This document shows positions 8,262-17,624 of a stretch of 62,403 nucleotides of DNA, piece after piece (the stretch's first letter is position 1; each line of letters opens with the position of its first letter). The notes under the pieces are model-generated. The model had not been told where the DNA came from. It saw nothing but the letters and a program-made list of their open reading frames with translations, and did not search any database. The position numbers and the translations under genes are program-made. The stretch is from Hyphomicrobium sp. (GTDB taxonomy: Bacteria; Pseudomonadota; Alphaproteobacteria; Rhizobiales; Hyphomicrobiaceae). Location of the stretch: contig JADJVG010000016.1 of the NCBI GenBank assembly GCA_016716675.1, positions 1 through 62,403 of the forward strand. Reading direction: 5' to 3'.

Positions 8262-9359
8262 ATGGCCTCCATCCTCAAACGATATGACGAACAGTTAGCG
8301 CTGGGCGAGATTGAAGCTGACGGGGCACAACGCGCCGTCGCCGCGCGGCTCGATGCGCTGCATGTAGCGCTCGCCAAATTTGCCGGCACGCCGCGCCCGC
8401 TGTGGGGGGTGTTCTCCAAGCCAGCCACCCCTCCTAAGGGTCTCTACATTCATGGTGCCGTCGGCCGCGGCAAGACCATGCTCATGGATCTGTTCTACGA
8501 AGAGACGACGTACGCGCCGAAGCACCGCGCTCATTTCCATGAGTTCATGGCCGACGTCCACGAGCGCATCGGTGAGGCGCGGGAAACGGTGCCGGGCGAT
8601 CCCATCCCGCAAGTTGCGAAAGACATTGCGCGGCAAGCGAAGCTGCTCTGCTTCGACGAGTTGCACGTCTACGATATTGCCGATGCGATGATCCTCGGGC
8701 GGCTGTTCCAAGGTCTCTTCGCCGCCGGAACGGTGGTGGTGGCGACATCGAACGCGCATCCCTCCACGCTCTATAAGAACGGCCTCAATCGTGAGCTTTT
8801 TTTGCCGTTCATCGCTATGATCCAGCAGCACATGGACGTCGTCGAGCTGAAAGCGCAGAAGGATTTCCGGCTCGATAAGTTGGCGGGCGCGCAGCTCTAT
8901 TTCACCCCGGCCGACGATGCGGCGCGCCGCGCGCTCGATAGCCATTGGGATCGACTAACCGGCCATCATCCGGGCAAGGCGGTGACAATCGACGTGAAAG
9001 GCCGTGCTGTTGTCGTGCCGCTGGCGTCGATGGGGGTGGCGCGTTTTCATTTCGCCGATTTGTGCGACGTGCCACTCGGCGCCAACGATTATCTGCATAT
9101 CGCGCACGCCTTTCATACCGTGCTGATTGATGGCATTCCGGTCATTGATCCGGGCCGTCGTGACGTCGCCCGCCGCTTCATCAATCTGATCGACGCGTTA
9201 TACGACACGCGAACCTGCCTGATCGCGTCAGCGGATGGCCAGCCCGATCAGCTCTATCCGACTGGCAAGGGAGCAGAGCTCTTCGAACGCACCGCGTCGC
9301 GATTGATGGAAATGCGATCTGAAGGCTACCTCGCCCGCCATTCCGCCGGTCAATCCTGA
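8262..9359 (+). CDS. zapE: Cell division protein ZapE (AFG1-like ATPase)
   Basis: About 365 residues from the chosen ATG, the usual length for the family. ASILKRYDEQLALGEIEAD is the characteristic beginning, and the Walker A loop GAVGRGKTMLMDLFYE starts near residue 65, followed by FHEFMADVHERI and the Walker B region LLCFDELHVYDIADAM. AFG1/ZapE proteins are AAA-like ATPases acting at the inner membrane, linked to Z-ring constriction in bacteria and to respiratory-complex quality control in mitochondria. The open frame runs further upstream to 8145, but those 39 residues are not family-like. The position between sdh and mdh-suc is common in alphaproteobacteria and keeps it close to respiratory genes. 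Confidence 0.9.
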   Translation: MASILKRYDEQLALGEIEADGAQRAVAARLDALHVALAKFAGTPRPLWGVFSKPATPPKGLYIHGAVGRGKTMLMDLFYEETTYAPKHRAHFHEFMADVHERIGEARETVPGDPIPQVAKDIARQAKLLCFDELHVYDIADAMILGRLFQGLFAAGTVVVATSNAHPSTLYKNGLNRELFLPFIAMIQQHMDVVELKAQKDFRLDKLAGAQLYFTPADDAARRALDSHWDRLTGHHPGKAVTIDVKGRAVVVPLASMGVARFHFADLCDVPLGANDYLHIAHAFHTVLIDGIPVIDPGRRDVARRFINLIDALYDTRTCLIASADGQPDQLYPTGKGAELFERTASRLMEMRSEGYLARHSAGQS

Positions 9360-9551
9360 CGGACATCGCAACCATCGCTCATGCTTTGGTCGCGAATTGC
9401 CTGTTTTGGACTGAAGTTGGCCATCGCAAATCGTGCTTGCGCTTGACTGCCTGAAGAATTTGACTAGGCACCTCAAGACTGAAATTATCCCGCAACGCAA
9501 CAACAGGCTCCAAGCACACAATCAAGCTTCGGCCCAAGAGGGAACATTCGC

Positions 9552-10520
9552 ATGGCGCGCACTAAAATCGCACTGATCGGCTCTGGACAAATCGGTGGAA
9601 CACTCGCGCTCTTGGCGGGCCTTAAGGAACTCGGCGACATCGTTTTGACGGACGTCATCGAAGGCACGGCCAAGGGTAAGGCACTCGATCTCGCGCAGAC
9701 GGCGGCGGTCGAAGGCTTCAACGGCAAGCTCTCAGGCACCGGCCCGGAAGGCTATGGCGCCATCGCCAACGCCGACGTGTGCATCGTGACCGCAGGCGTG
9801 CCGCGCAAGCCGGGCATGAGCCGCGACGATCTTCTCGGCATCAACCTGAAGGTCATGGAGCAGGTTGGCGTCGCCATTAAAACCCACGCGCCTGAGGCGT
9901 TTGTGATCTGCATTACCAACCCGCTCGACGCCATGGTCTGGGCGCTGCAGAAGTTTTCCGGCCTTCCGGCCAACAAGGTCGTCGGTATGGCAGGCGTGCT
10001 CGATAGCGCCCGCTTCTCGTGCTTCCTCGCCGACGCAGCCGGCGTTTCGATTGAAGATGTGCGCGCCATGACGCTCGGCGGCCACGGCGACGACATGGTG
10101 CCGATGGTTCGCTACTCGACGATCGGTGGCGTGCCGCTGCCAGATTGCGTCAAGCTCGGCATGTTCACGCAGGAAGCCCTCGACGCCATGATCAAGCGCA
10201 CGCGCGGTGGCGGCGGCGAGATTGTCGGGCTGCTCGGTAACGGCTCGGCGTTCTATGCGCCCGCGGCTTCCGCGATCTCGATGGCTGAGAGCTACCTCAA
10301 GGACAAGAAGCGCATGCTGCCCTGCGCGGCGCATCTCACCGGCCAGTACGGCCAGGACAAAATGTACGTCGGCGTGCCGGTCGTGATCGGTGCGGGCGGC
10401 GTCGAGAAAATCGTCGAATTGGCCATGAACGCCGACGAGAAGGTCATGTTCGACAAGTCGATTGCGTCCGTGAAGGGCCTTATGGAAGCCTGCAAAACCA
10501 TCCAGCCGAGCTTGGCTTAA
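9552..10520 (+). CDS. mdh: Malate dehydrogenase (NAD)
   Basis: 322 residues of the LDH-like malate dehydrogenase type usual in alphaproteobacteria. The NAD-binding loop is KIALIGSGQIGGTLA near residue 4, with the acidic residue for NAD ribose in VLTDVIEG, the mobile-loop arginines in VPRKPGMSRDDL (about 80-92), ITNPLDAMVW, and the catalytic His in GGHGDDMVP near residue 177. It oxidises malate to oxaloacetate. AGAGGGA lies nine bases before the ATG. sucC follows after 19 bases, so mdh and sucC are one transcription unit, probably started in the 192 bases after zapE. Confidence 0.96.
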   Translation: MARTKIALIGSGQIGGTLALLAGLKELGDIVLTDVIEGTAKGKALDLAQTAAVEGFNGKLSGTGPEGYGAIANADVCIVTAGVPRKPGMSRDDLLGINLKVMEQVGVAIKTHAPEAFVICITNPLDAMVWALQKFSGLPANKVVGMAGVLDSARFSCFLADAAGVSIEDVRAMTLGGHGDDMVPMVRYSTIGGVPLPDCVKLGMFTQEALDAMIKRTRGGGGEIVGLLGNGSAFYAPAASAISMAESYLKDKKRMLPCAAHLTGQYGQDKMYVGVPVVIGAGGVEKIVELAMNADEKVMFDKSIASVKGLMEACKTIQPSLA

Positions 10521-10539
10521 TTTCTAGGAACAGCATCTC

Positions 10540-11739
10540 ATGAATATCCATGAATATCAGGCCAAGCAGCTTTATCGCCAGTACGGCATCTCGACGCCGA
10601 ACGGCCATGAAGCGTTCACGGTCGAGGAAGCGGTGGCCGCTGCCAAGAAGTTGCCGGGTCCGGTCTGGGTCGTGAAGGCGCAGATCCACGCCGGCGGCCG
10701 CGGCAAGGGCACGTTCAAGGAAAAGGAAGCCGGCGAAAAGGGCGGCGTGCGCCTCGCCAAGTCGATTGATGAAGTGCGCCAGTTTGCGGCTGAAATGCTG
10801 GGCAAAACGCTGGTCACCGTGCAGACCGGTCCGGGCGGCCGCATCGTCAACCGCCTCTATGTCGAAGATGGCTCGCAGATCGATCGCGAACTTTATCTGT
10901 CCGCGCTCGTCGATCGCGAGACGTCGCGTATCGCGTTCATCGTCAGCCAGGCTGGCGGCATGAACATCGAAGACGTCGCGCACGACACGCCTGAGAAGAT
11001 CCATACCGTCCAGATCGACCCGGCGACCGGCTATCAGCCGTTCCATGGCCGCAAGATCGCGTTCGCGCTGGGCCTCAAGGGTGATCAGGTGAAAGAGTGC
11101 TCGAAGATCGTCGAGAACCTGACGCGCATGTTCATCGAAAAGGACATGAGCATGCTCGAAATCAACCCGCTGGTTGTCACCAAGGACGGCAAGCTGATTT
11201 GCCTCGACGGCAAGTTCGACTTCGACAGCAACGCCCTTTATCGCCACCCGGAAATCGTGGCGATGCGCGATCTCGGCGAAGAAGACCCGACAGAAATCGA
11301 AGCCTCGAAGTTCGATCTCGCGTTCATCAAACTGGACGGCAAGATTGGTTGCCTCGTCAACGGTGCGGGCCTCGCGATGGCGACGATGGACATCATCAAG
11401 CTGTACGGTTCTGAACCAGCCAACTTCCTCGACGTCGGCGGTGGCGCCTCCAAGGAAAAGGTGCAGGAAGCCTTCAAGATCATCCTGGCCGATCCGAATG
11501 TGATGGGCATTCTGGTCAACATCTTCGGCGGCATCATGCGCTGCGATATCATCGCGGAAGGCGTCATCGCAGCCGCCCGCGAAATGGCGATCACGGTGCC
11601 GCTGGTTGTCCGCCTGGAAGGCACCAACGTCGAACTCGGCAAGAAGATCCTGCGCGAATCAGGCCTCAAGATCATTCCGGCCGACGACCTTGCGGACGCC
11701 GCCAAGAAGATCACCGACGAAGTGAAAAAGGCTGCTTAA
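10540..11739 (+). CDS. sucC: Succinyl-CoA synthetase (ADP-forming) beta subunit
   Basis: 399 residues, full length. The N-terminal MNIHEYQAKQLY, the ATP-grasp region with KAQIHAGGRGKGTF, EINPLVVTKDG, and the C-terminal CoA-ligase part with FLDVGGGASKEKV and NIFGGIMRCD are all present. With SucD it makes ATP or GTP from succinyl-CoA. The start has AGGA about eleven bases upstream. It ends with a strong intrinsic terminator 36 bases later rather than running into sucD, an unusual arrangement for this gene pair. Confidence 0.96.
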   Translation: MNIHEYQAKQLYRQYGISTPNGHEAFTVEEAVAAAKKLPGPVWVVKAQIHAGGRGKGTFKEKEAGEKGGVRLAKSIDEVRQFAAEMLGKTLVTVQTGPGGRIVNRLYVEDGSQIDRELYLSALVDRETSRIAFIVSQAGGMNIEDVAHDTPEKIHTVQIDPATGYQPFHGRKIAFALGLKGDQVKECSKIVENLTRMFIEKDMSMLEINPLVVTKDGKLICLDGKFDFDSNALYRHPEIVAMRDLGEEDPTEIEASKFDLAFIKLDGKIGCLVNGAGLAMATMDIIKLYGSEPANFLDVGGGASKEKVQEAFKIILADPNVMGILVNIFGGIMRCDIIAEGVIAAAREMAITVPLVVRLEGTNVELGKKILRESGLKIIPADDLADAAKKITDEVKKAA

Positions 11740-11774
11740 CCGGCCAGCCTAAGAGGCCACTTTGAGCGAATCAC

Positions 11775-11814
11775 ACGGGCCTGCTGCCATGCAAACGGCG
11801 GCTGGCCCGTTTTT
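11775..11814 (+). terminator. Strong intrinsic terminator after sucC
   Basis: ACGGGCC-TGCTGCC and GGCGGCT-GGCCCGT pair over about 14 positions with one T-T mismatch and one G-T pair, around an 8-base loop, followed directly by TTTTTC. This is a textbook rho-independent terminator oriented for mdh-sucC and placed before sucD, so sucD most likely needs its own promoter or depends on readthrough. Confidence 0.85.
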
Positions 11815-12188
11815 CTTTGCGAGCGCCGGTGGTTTACTTGCGCCAGGCGGCGGCACGGGGCTCCGCAGAAATAGAATCACCCCGGCCACTAGCGGGGAAG
11901 GGCCGGGGTGTCCGCCACGGCGGGTTCCACTTTTGGGGAGCGTTGCTGCCGTGACTGGGGACAACGACTGAGCCGCACGCTTATTCCGGCGCAGAGTGAA
12001 ATCACCGTAAAGCCGCGTTTAATTCTGGGCATCTTATGGGCAACGTAGCGCATGTCGCCGGGTTGGCTGTGCATTTGACGGCCGTCAGGCCAACGAAAAT
12101 CGCTCAGAATTCCACCATGGTCGCCCTTGCTGCACTGCAAAAGGCTGTTAAAAGAGAGCTGAAAAGCTGAACGGGGTTGAGGGCAGGA
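11815..12188 (+). promoter_or_regulatory. Long sucC-sucD spacer with a 10-bp hairpin; presumed sucD promoter region
   Basis: No convincing gene is seen in these 374 bases. CACCCCGGCC (11878-11887) and GGCCGGGGTG (11901-11910) form a perfect 10-bp stem with a 13-base loop and no T-tract after it, so it is either a leader structure, a small-RNA element or a protein site. The 170 bases before sucD are less GC-rich and should hold the sucD promoter, but no unambiguous -35/-10 pair is visible. Confidence 0.45.
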
Positions 12189-13088
12189 ATGGCTATTCTT
12201 ATCGATAAGACGACGAAGGTAATTTGCCAGGGCATTACGGGTAGCCAGGGTACGTTTCACACGAAACAGGCAAAAGCCTATGGCACCCAGATCGTCGGCG
12301 GTGTGACCCCCGGCAAGGGCGGCTCGAAGCACCCGGATGCCGAACTGTCGGACGTTCCGCTGTTTGATTCGGTCGCCGAAGCCGTCGCCAAGACAGGCGC
12401 CAACGCCACCTCGATCTACGTGCCGCCGCCCTTCGCGGCCGATGCGATCCTCGAAGCCATCGACGCTCAAATTCCGCTGATCGTGTGCATCACCGAAGGT
12501 ATTCCGGTGATGGACATGGTGAAGGTGAAGCGGGCGTTGGTTGGTTCCAAGTCGCGCCTCGTCGGCCCCAACTGCCCCGGTCTGCTGACGCCGAACCAGA
12601 GCAAGATCGGCATTATGCCGGGCAACATCTTCAAGCACGGCTCGGTCGGTATCGTATCGCGTTCGGGCACGCTGACGTATGAAGCTGTCAAGCAGACCAC
12701 CGATGTCGGCCTCGGCCAGACGACCGCCGTCGGCATTGGCGGCGATCCCGTCAAGGGCACCGAATTCATCGACGTGCTCGATCTCTTCCTGTCGGACCCG
12801 GAAACGCAGTCGATCATCATGATCGGCGAAATTGGCGGTTCGGCCGAAGAAGATGCCGCGGATTTCTTGCGTCGCGAAGCCGCCAAGGGTCGCAAAAAGC
12901 CGATGGCTGGTTTTATTGCCGGCGTCACGGCGCCACCGGGCCGTCGCATGGGCCATGCTGGCGCCATTATTTCAGGCGGCAAAGGCAAAGCCGAAGACAA
13001 GCTTGCAGCAATGCAGGCCGCCGGTATCGCAATTTCTCCAAGCCCGGCAGCCCTCGGCAAGACTCTGCTTGAGGTTTTGAAGGCTTAA
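12189..13088 (+). CDS. sucD: Succinyl-CoA synthetase alpha subunit
   Basis: 299 residues. The start ATG (MAILIDKTTKVICQGITG) is chosen over a TTG four codons earlier because GAGGGCAGGA sits just before it. QGITGSQGTFHTKQA is the CoA-binding region, and the phospho-histidine loop is in GHAGAIISGGKGKAEDK near residue 255. GPNCPGLLTPNQSKIGIMPG is also characteristic. It forms the heterodimer with SucC. sucA follows after 119 bases. Confidence 0.96.
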   Translation: MAILIDKTTKVICQGITGSQGTFHTKQAKAYGTQIVGGVTPGKGGSKHPDAELSDVPLFDSVAEAVAKTGANATSIYVPPPFAADAILEAIDAQIPLIVCITEGIPVMDMVKVKRALVGSKSRLVGPNCPGLLTPNQSKIGIMPGNIFKHGSVGIVSRSGTLTYEAVKQTTDVGLGQTTAVGIGGDPVKGTEFIDVLDLFLSDPETQSIIMIGEIGGSAEEDAADFLRREAAKGRKKPMAGFIAGVTAPPGRRMGHAGAIISGGKGKAEDKLAAMQAAGIAISPSPAALGKTLLEVLKA

Positions 13089-13207
13089 AACGACAGCCGG
13101 ACATAAGTCTGGTGTGATTGTGCATTTCACAGCCTAGTCCACCAGAGCAGTACCGCCGATTTCAAACTGCCGGACGAAAGTGCTGGAGCAAGAAAAGGTG
13201 AAGACCA

Positions 13208-16173
13208 ATGTCACGACAGGCGCTTAACGACGCGTTTTTGCGAACCTCGTTCCTCAGTGCGGCCAACGCGCCCTATGTCGAGGAAATGCACGCCGAATAT
13301 GAGCGCAATCCCGGTGCCGTCAGCGATGAATGGCGGCGTTTTTTCGAAAGTATCAAAGAGCCGGCGCACGCGCCTCAATCACAGCACAGCGCCAGCGCCT
13401 CATGGGCCGCGCCGCTGTCGATGCTGCTGAACGACACGACCACGGATCGTGACCTCATCGGTGCATTGACCGGCGACTACGCCGAAGCAGAGCGGAACAT
13501 CCGCACCCGCATCGAGCGCCGCGCCCAGGCGGAAGGCTTCGAGCTGTCACCCGCCGCATCGCTGCGGGCGACACAGGACTCGATCCGCGCGCTGATGCTG
13601 ATCCGCGCCTATCGCGTGATCGGCCACCTTGCCGCCGATCTCGATCCACTCGGCATTTCCGACCGCAAGGCGCACCGCGAGCTGATGCCGGAAACTTATG
13701 GCTTCACCGATGCGGATCTCGATCGTCCGATCTTTATCGATCGGGTGATGGGCCTCGAAACGGCGACCATGCGCCAGATTCTGGTCATTCTGCGCCGCAC
13801 CTATTGCCGGCAGATCGGTGTGCAGTTCACGCACATCACCGACCCTGTGCAAAAGGGCTGGATTCAGGAGCGCGTCGAAGGTCCAGAGAAGGACATCAGC
13901 TTTACGGTCGAGGGGCGCAAGGCCATCCTGCGTAAGCTGATCGAAGCCGAGACGTTCGAGAAGTTCTGCGACCTCAAATACACCGGCACCAAGCGGTTCG
14001 GCCTGGACGGCGGCGAGGCGATGATCCCGGCGCTCGAACAGATCATCAAGCGCGGCGGTCACCTCGGCGTGCGCGAAATCGTGCTCGGCATGGCCCACCG
14101 CGGCCGGTTGAACGTGCTTGCCAACGTCATGTCGAAGCCGCTACGCGCGATCTTCAAGGAATTCAAAGGCGGATCGTTCAAGCCCGACGACGTCGAAGGG
14201 TCGGGCGACGTCAAGTATCACCTTGGCGCGTCTTCCGATCGGGCGTTCGACGGCAACAACGTCCATCTGTCGTTGACCGCAAACCCGTCGCATCTCGAAA
14301 TCGTCGATCCGGTGGTGCTCGGTAAAGTGCGCGCTAAGCAGGATCAGCACGGCTGCGAGCCGGGCGAACGCACGCCGGTCATGCCGCTGCTCATCCATGG
14401 TGACGCGGCATTCGCTGGCCAGGGCGTGGTCGCCGAATGCTTTGGCCTCTCGGGTCTGCGCGGTCACCGCACCGGCGGCTCCATCCACTTCATCATCAAC
14501 AACCAGATCGGCTTCACGACGAGCCCGCACCATTCGCGCTCGTCGCCGTATTGCTCCGATGTGGCGCTGATGATCGAAGCGCCGATTTTCCACGTCAACG
14601 GCGACTATCCAGAAGCCGTCGTCCACGTCGCCAAGATCGCGACCGAATTCCGCCAGCGCTTCCAGAAGCCGGTGGTGATCGACATGTTCTGCTATCGCCG
14701 TTTCGGCCACAACGAAACGGACGAGCCGCTGTTCACGCAGCCGCAGATGTACAAGGCGATCAAGCAGCACACGACGGTCGTCGAGAAATATTCGTCGTAC
14801 CTGGTTGAAGAAGGTGTGATGACGGCCGCCGACGTGGTGGCCATGAAGGCCGACGTCCGGGCGACGCTCGACGCCGAGTTCAGTCATTCCGACGACTACA
14901 AGCCCAATAAGGCCGACTGGCTGGATGGCCGCTGGTCTGGGCTTGCACGCGCGGAAAGCGATGACTGGCGCGGCAATACCGGTGTGCCCTTTGATCACCT
15001 GAAAGATGTCGGCCGGCGCATCACGACGATCCCAGGGATCTCACTATCCACAAGACCATCGGTAAGCTGCTCGAAAAGCGCCGGGACATGGTGGAAGGCG
15101 GGCAAGGCATCGACTGGTCGATGGCCGAGCATCTGGCGTTCGGCACGCTGTTGACGGAAGGCTTTCCGATCCGACTGTCAGGCCAGGATTGCGAGCGCGG
15201 CACCTTCTCGCAACGCCATGCCGTGCTTCTCGATCAGGACAGCGAGCGCCGTTACGCGCCGCTGAAGCATATTGCGCCGAACCAAGCGCGGTTCGAAATC
15301 ATCAACTCGATGCTGTCGGAAGAAGCGGTGCTCGGCTTCGAGTATGGCTACTCGCTGGCGGAACCGAACGCGCTGACGCTCTGGGAAGCGCAATTCGGTG
15401 ACTTCGCCAACGGCGCGCAGGTGATCTTCGATCAGTTCCTGTCGTCGGGCGAGCGCAAGTGGTTGCGCATGTCGGGTCTCGTCTGTCTGCTGCCGCACGG
15501 CTACGAGGGTCAGGGGCCGGAGCATTCCTCCGCCCGCCTCGAGCGTTTCCTGCAGCTTTCGGCAGAAGACAACTGGCAGGTTGCCAACTGCTCAACGCCC
15601 TCGAATTACTTCCATATTCTGCGTCGCCAGCTGCACCGCACCTTCCGCAAGCCGCTGGTTCTGATGACGCCGAAATCCCTGCTGCGCCACAAGCGCGTGG
15701 TCTCGCCGCTTGAGGAATTCGGACCCGACACCGGCTTCCACCGGCTGCTGTGGGACGATGCGCAGATGGGGACCGCCGCGATAACCCTCAAGCCGGATCA
15801 CGAAATCCGGCGCGTCGTGCTATGCTCGGGCAAGGTTTATTACGACTTGCTCGATGCGCGCGATGCGAGGGGCCGCGACGACACCTATATTCTGCGGGTC
15901 GAGCAACTCTATCCGTTCCCGGCACGGGCTTTGATCCAGCAACTTGGACGGTTCAAGTACGCTGAAATCGTATGGTGCCAGGAAGAGCCAAAAAATATGG
16001 GCGCTTGGACGTTCATGGACAGCAACATCGAGTGGGTCTTGACGCATCTCGGCTATGTCCATCGCCGTCCGCGCTATGCCGGCCGCGCCGCCTCGGCGTC
16101 GACCGCGACCGGACTGCTATCGCAACATAACAAGGAACAAGCCGCGCTCGTTGCTGATGCGCTTGGCATTTAA
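13208..16173 (+). CDS. sucA: 2-oxoglutarate dehydrogenase E1 component (one single-base frameshift)
   Basis: Joined length is about 988 residues, normal for SucA. The N-terminus has the E1o signature (SFLSAANAPYVEEMHAEYE, then DEWRRFF). Thiamine diphosphate binding is shown by GDAAFAGQGVVAE and INNQIGFTTSP, and the C-terminal half carries CLLPHGYEGQGPEHSSAR and LLRHKRVVSPLEEF. One base is missing between 15032 and 15036: five bases lie between the ATC codon and the GAT codon that resumes DLTIHKTIGKLLEKRRDM, where six are needed. Both halves are completely family-like, so error is the best explanation. E1o decarboxylates 2-oxoglutarate and passes the succinyl group to SucB. Confidence 0.93.
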
Positions 16174-16190
16174 GAGGCTTGAGAACTCAA

Positions 16191-17477
16191 ATGACGATTG
16201 AAATACGCGTTCCGACACTTGGCGAAAGCGTGACGGAGGCGACTGTCGGCAAATGGTTCAAGAAGGCGGGTGATACGGTCACCGTCGATGAGCCGCTGGT
16301 CGAACTCGAAACCGATAAAGTGACGATCGAAGTTCCGGCGCCTGAATCGGGCGTGATGGGCGAGATTGTCGTCGCGCAAGGTACGACCGTCGCTGTCGGG
16401 TCACTGCTCGCAGCGCTCAACAGCGGTGGTGGTGCTGCCCCTGCTGTTGTTGCTGCGCCAGCCGCGGCCCCTGCTCCGGCCGCTGCAGCCGCGCCCGCCG
16501 CAACGGCCATGCCGCCCAGTCCGGCAGCGCGAAAGGCCCTCGCTGAATCTGGTCTCGGAGCCGCTGATGTGGCGGGCTCTGGCAAACGCGGACAGGTCTT
16601 GAAAAGTGACGTGCAGGCTGCAACCGCGAACGGCGCGGCGGCCGCGCCCAAACAAATGCTGGTGCGCGAGTTGATCGCAGAACCGATCAGCCCCGCGAAG
16701 CCGGTTCCCGATGCCACGCTCTCTCCCGCGGCCTTGGCGCTGCGTGACGTGCGCTTGCCATCAGCCGGCAATGACGCCAATCGCGAAGAACGGGTGAAGA
16801 TGACCCGCTTGCGCCAGACCATCGCCCGCCGCTTGAAAGACGCGCAAAATACCGCCGCCATGCTGACGACGTTCAACGACGTCGACATGAGCGCCGTGAT
16901 GGCTTTGCGCAATCAATACAAGGATATCTTCGAGAAGCGCCACGGCGTGAAGCTCGGGTTCATGGGCTTGTTCGTGAAGGCCTGCATCCAGGCGCTGCGC
17001 GATATTCCGGCGGTCAACGCCGAGATCGACGGCGAGGATCTGGTTTTTAAGAATTACTATCACATCGGGGTAGCCGTCGGCACCGAGAAGGGTCTTGTTG
17101 TGCCTGTCGTGCGCGACGCCGACCGCTTGAGCCTTGCGGAAATCGAGCAGAAGATCACCGAATACGGCCGCCGCGCGCGCGACGGTAAGCTCGGCATTGA
17201 AGACATGCAGGGCGGCACGTTCACCATCTCGAATGGCGGCGTCTATGGATCGATGATGTCGACGCCGATCCTGAACGCGCCGCAGGCCGGCATTCTCGGG
17301 ATGCATCGCATCGAAGAGCGTCCCGTGGTGCGCGGCGGACAGATCGTGATCCGGCCGATGATGTACTTGGCCCTCTCCTACGATCACCGCATCGTTGATG
17401 GCAAAGAGGCCGTCACGTTCCTGGTGCGCGTCAAGGAATGTCTGGAAGATCCGCAGCGCTTCATTCTGGAACTGTAG
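16191..17477 (+). CDS. sucB: Dihydrolipoyllysine succinyltransferase (E2 of 2-oxoglutarate dehydrogenase)
   Basis: 428 residues with the full E2 layout. A lipoyl domain lies at about 1-77, with the modified Lys in ELETDKVTIEVPAPESG. An Ala/Pro-rich flexible linker follows, then a peripheral subunit-binding domain near 109-145 (PSPAARKALAESGLGAADV). A second linker leads to the catalytic core that ends with the active-site SYDHRIVDGKEAV. The ATG at 16191 is preferred to a TTG four codons upstream. sucA ends 17 bases before it. It transfers succinyl groups to CoA and forms the core of the complex. Confidence 0.95.
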   Translation: MTIEIRVPTLGESVTEATVGKWFKKAGDTVTVDEPLVELETDKVTIEVPAPESGVMGEIVVAQGTTVAVGSLLAALNSGGGAAPAVVAAPAAAPAPAAAAAPAATAMPPSPAARKALAESGLGAADVAGSGKRGQVLKSDVQAATANGAAAAPKQMLVRELIAEPISPAKPVPDATLSPAALALRDVRLPSAGNDANREERVKMTRLRQTIARRLKDAQNTAAMLTTFNDVDMSAVMALRNQYKDIFEKRHGVKLGFMGLFVKACIQALRDIPAVNAEIDGEDLVFKNYYHIGVAVGTEKGLVVPVVRDADRLSLAEIEQKITEYGRRARDGKLGIEDMQGGTFTISNGGVYGSMMSTPILNAPQAGILGMHRIEERPVVRGGQIVIRPMMYLALSYDHRIVDGKEAVTFLVRVKECLEDPQRFILEL

Positions 17478-17483
17478 ACTTGA

Positions 17484-17508
17484 ACAATCGGCTGAGAGAA
17501 CCGATTGT
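17484..17508 (+). other. Hairpin between sucB and lpd
   Basis: ACAATCGG and CCGATTGT make a perfect 8-bp stem with a 9-base loop, starting seven bases after the sucB stop. No T-run follows, so it may be an mRNA 3'-end stabiliser or processing site rather than a terminator. lpd begins 117 bases later. Confidence 0.4.
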
Positions 17509-17624
17509 CGAAGGCGCGGTCAGGACGCCGGTGCAGCATAACCGTGCTGCATTGGTGCTTGGACCGGTCAGCGGTGCTGCGGAAGGCAGCGCGATCACAA
17601 CAGACGTGCACGGAGACCATGCCA

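Noticed and set aside
11775..11910. Riboswitch between sucC and sucD
   Set aside because: The first hairpin is a plain terminator and the second is a lone stem; no known aptamer pattern is visible.
11889..12956. Long open frame antisense to sucD (355 codons)
   Set aside because: It mirrors the codon pattern of sucD, has no family features and is usual for GC-rich DNA.
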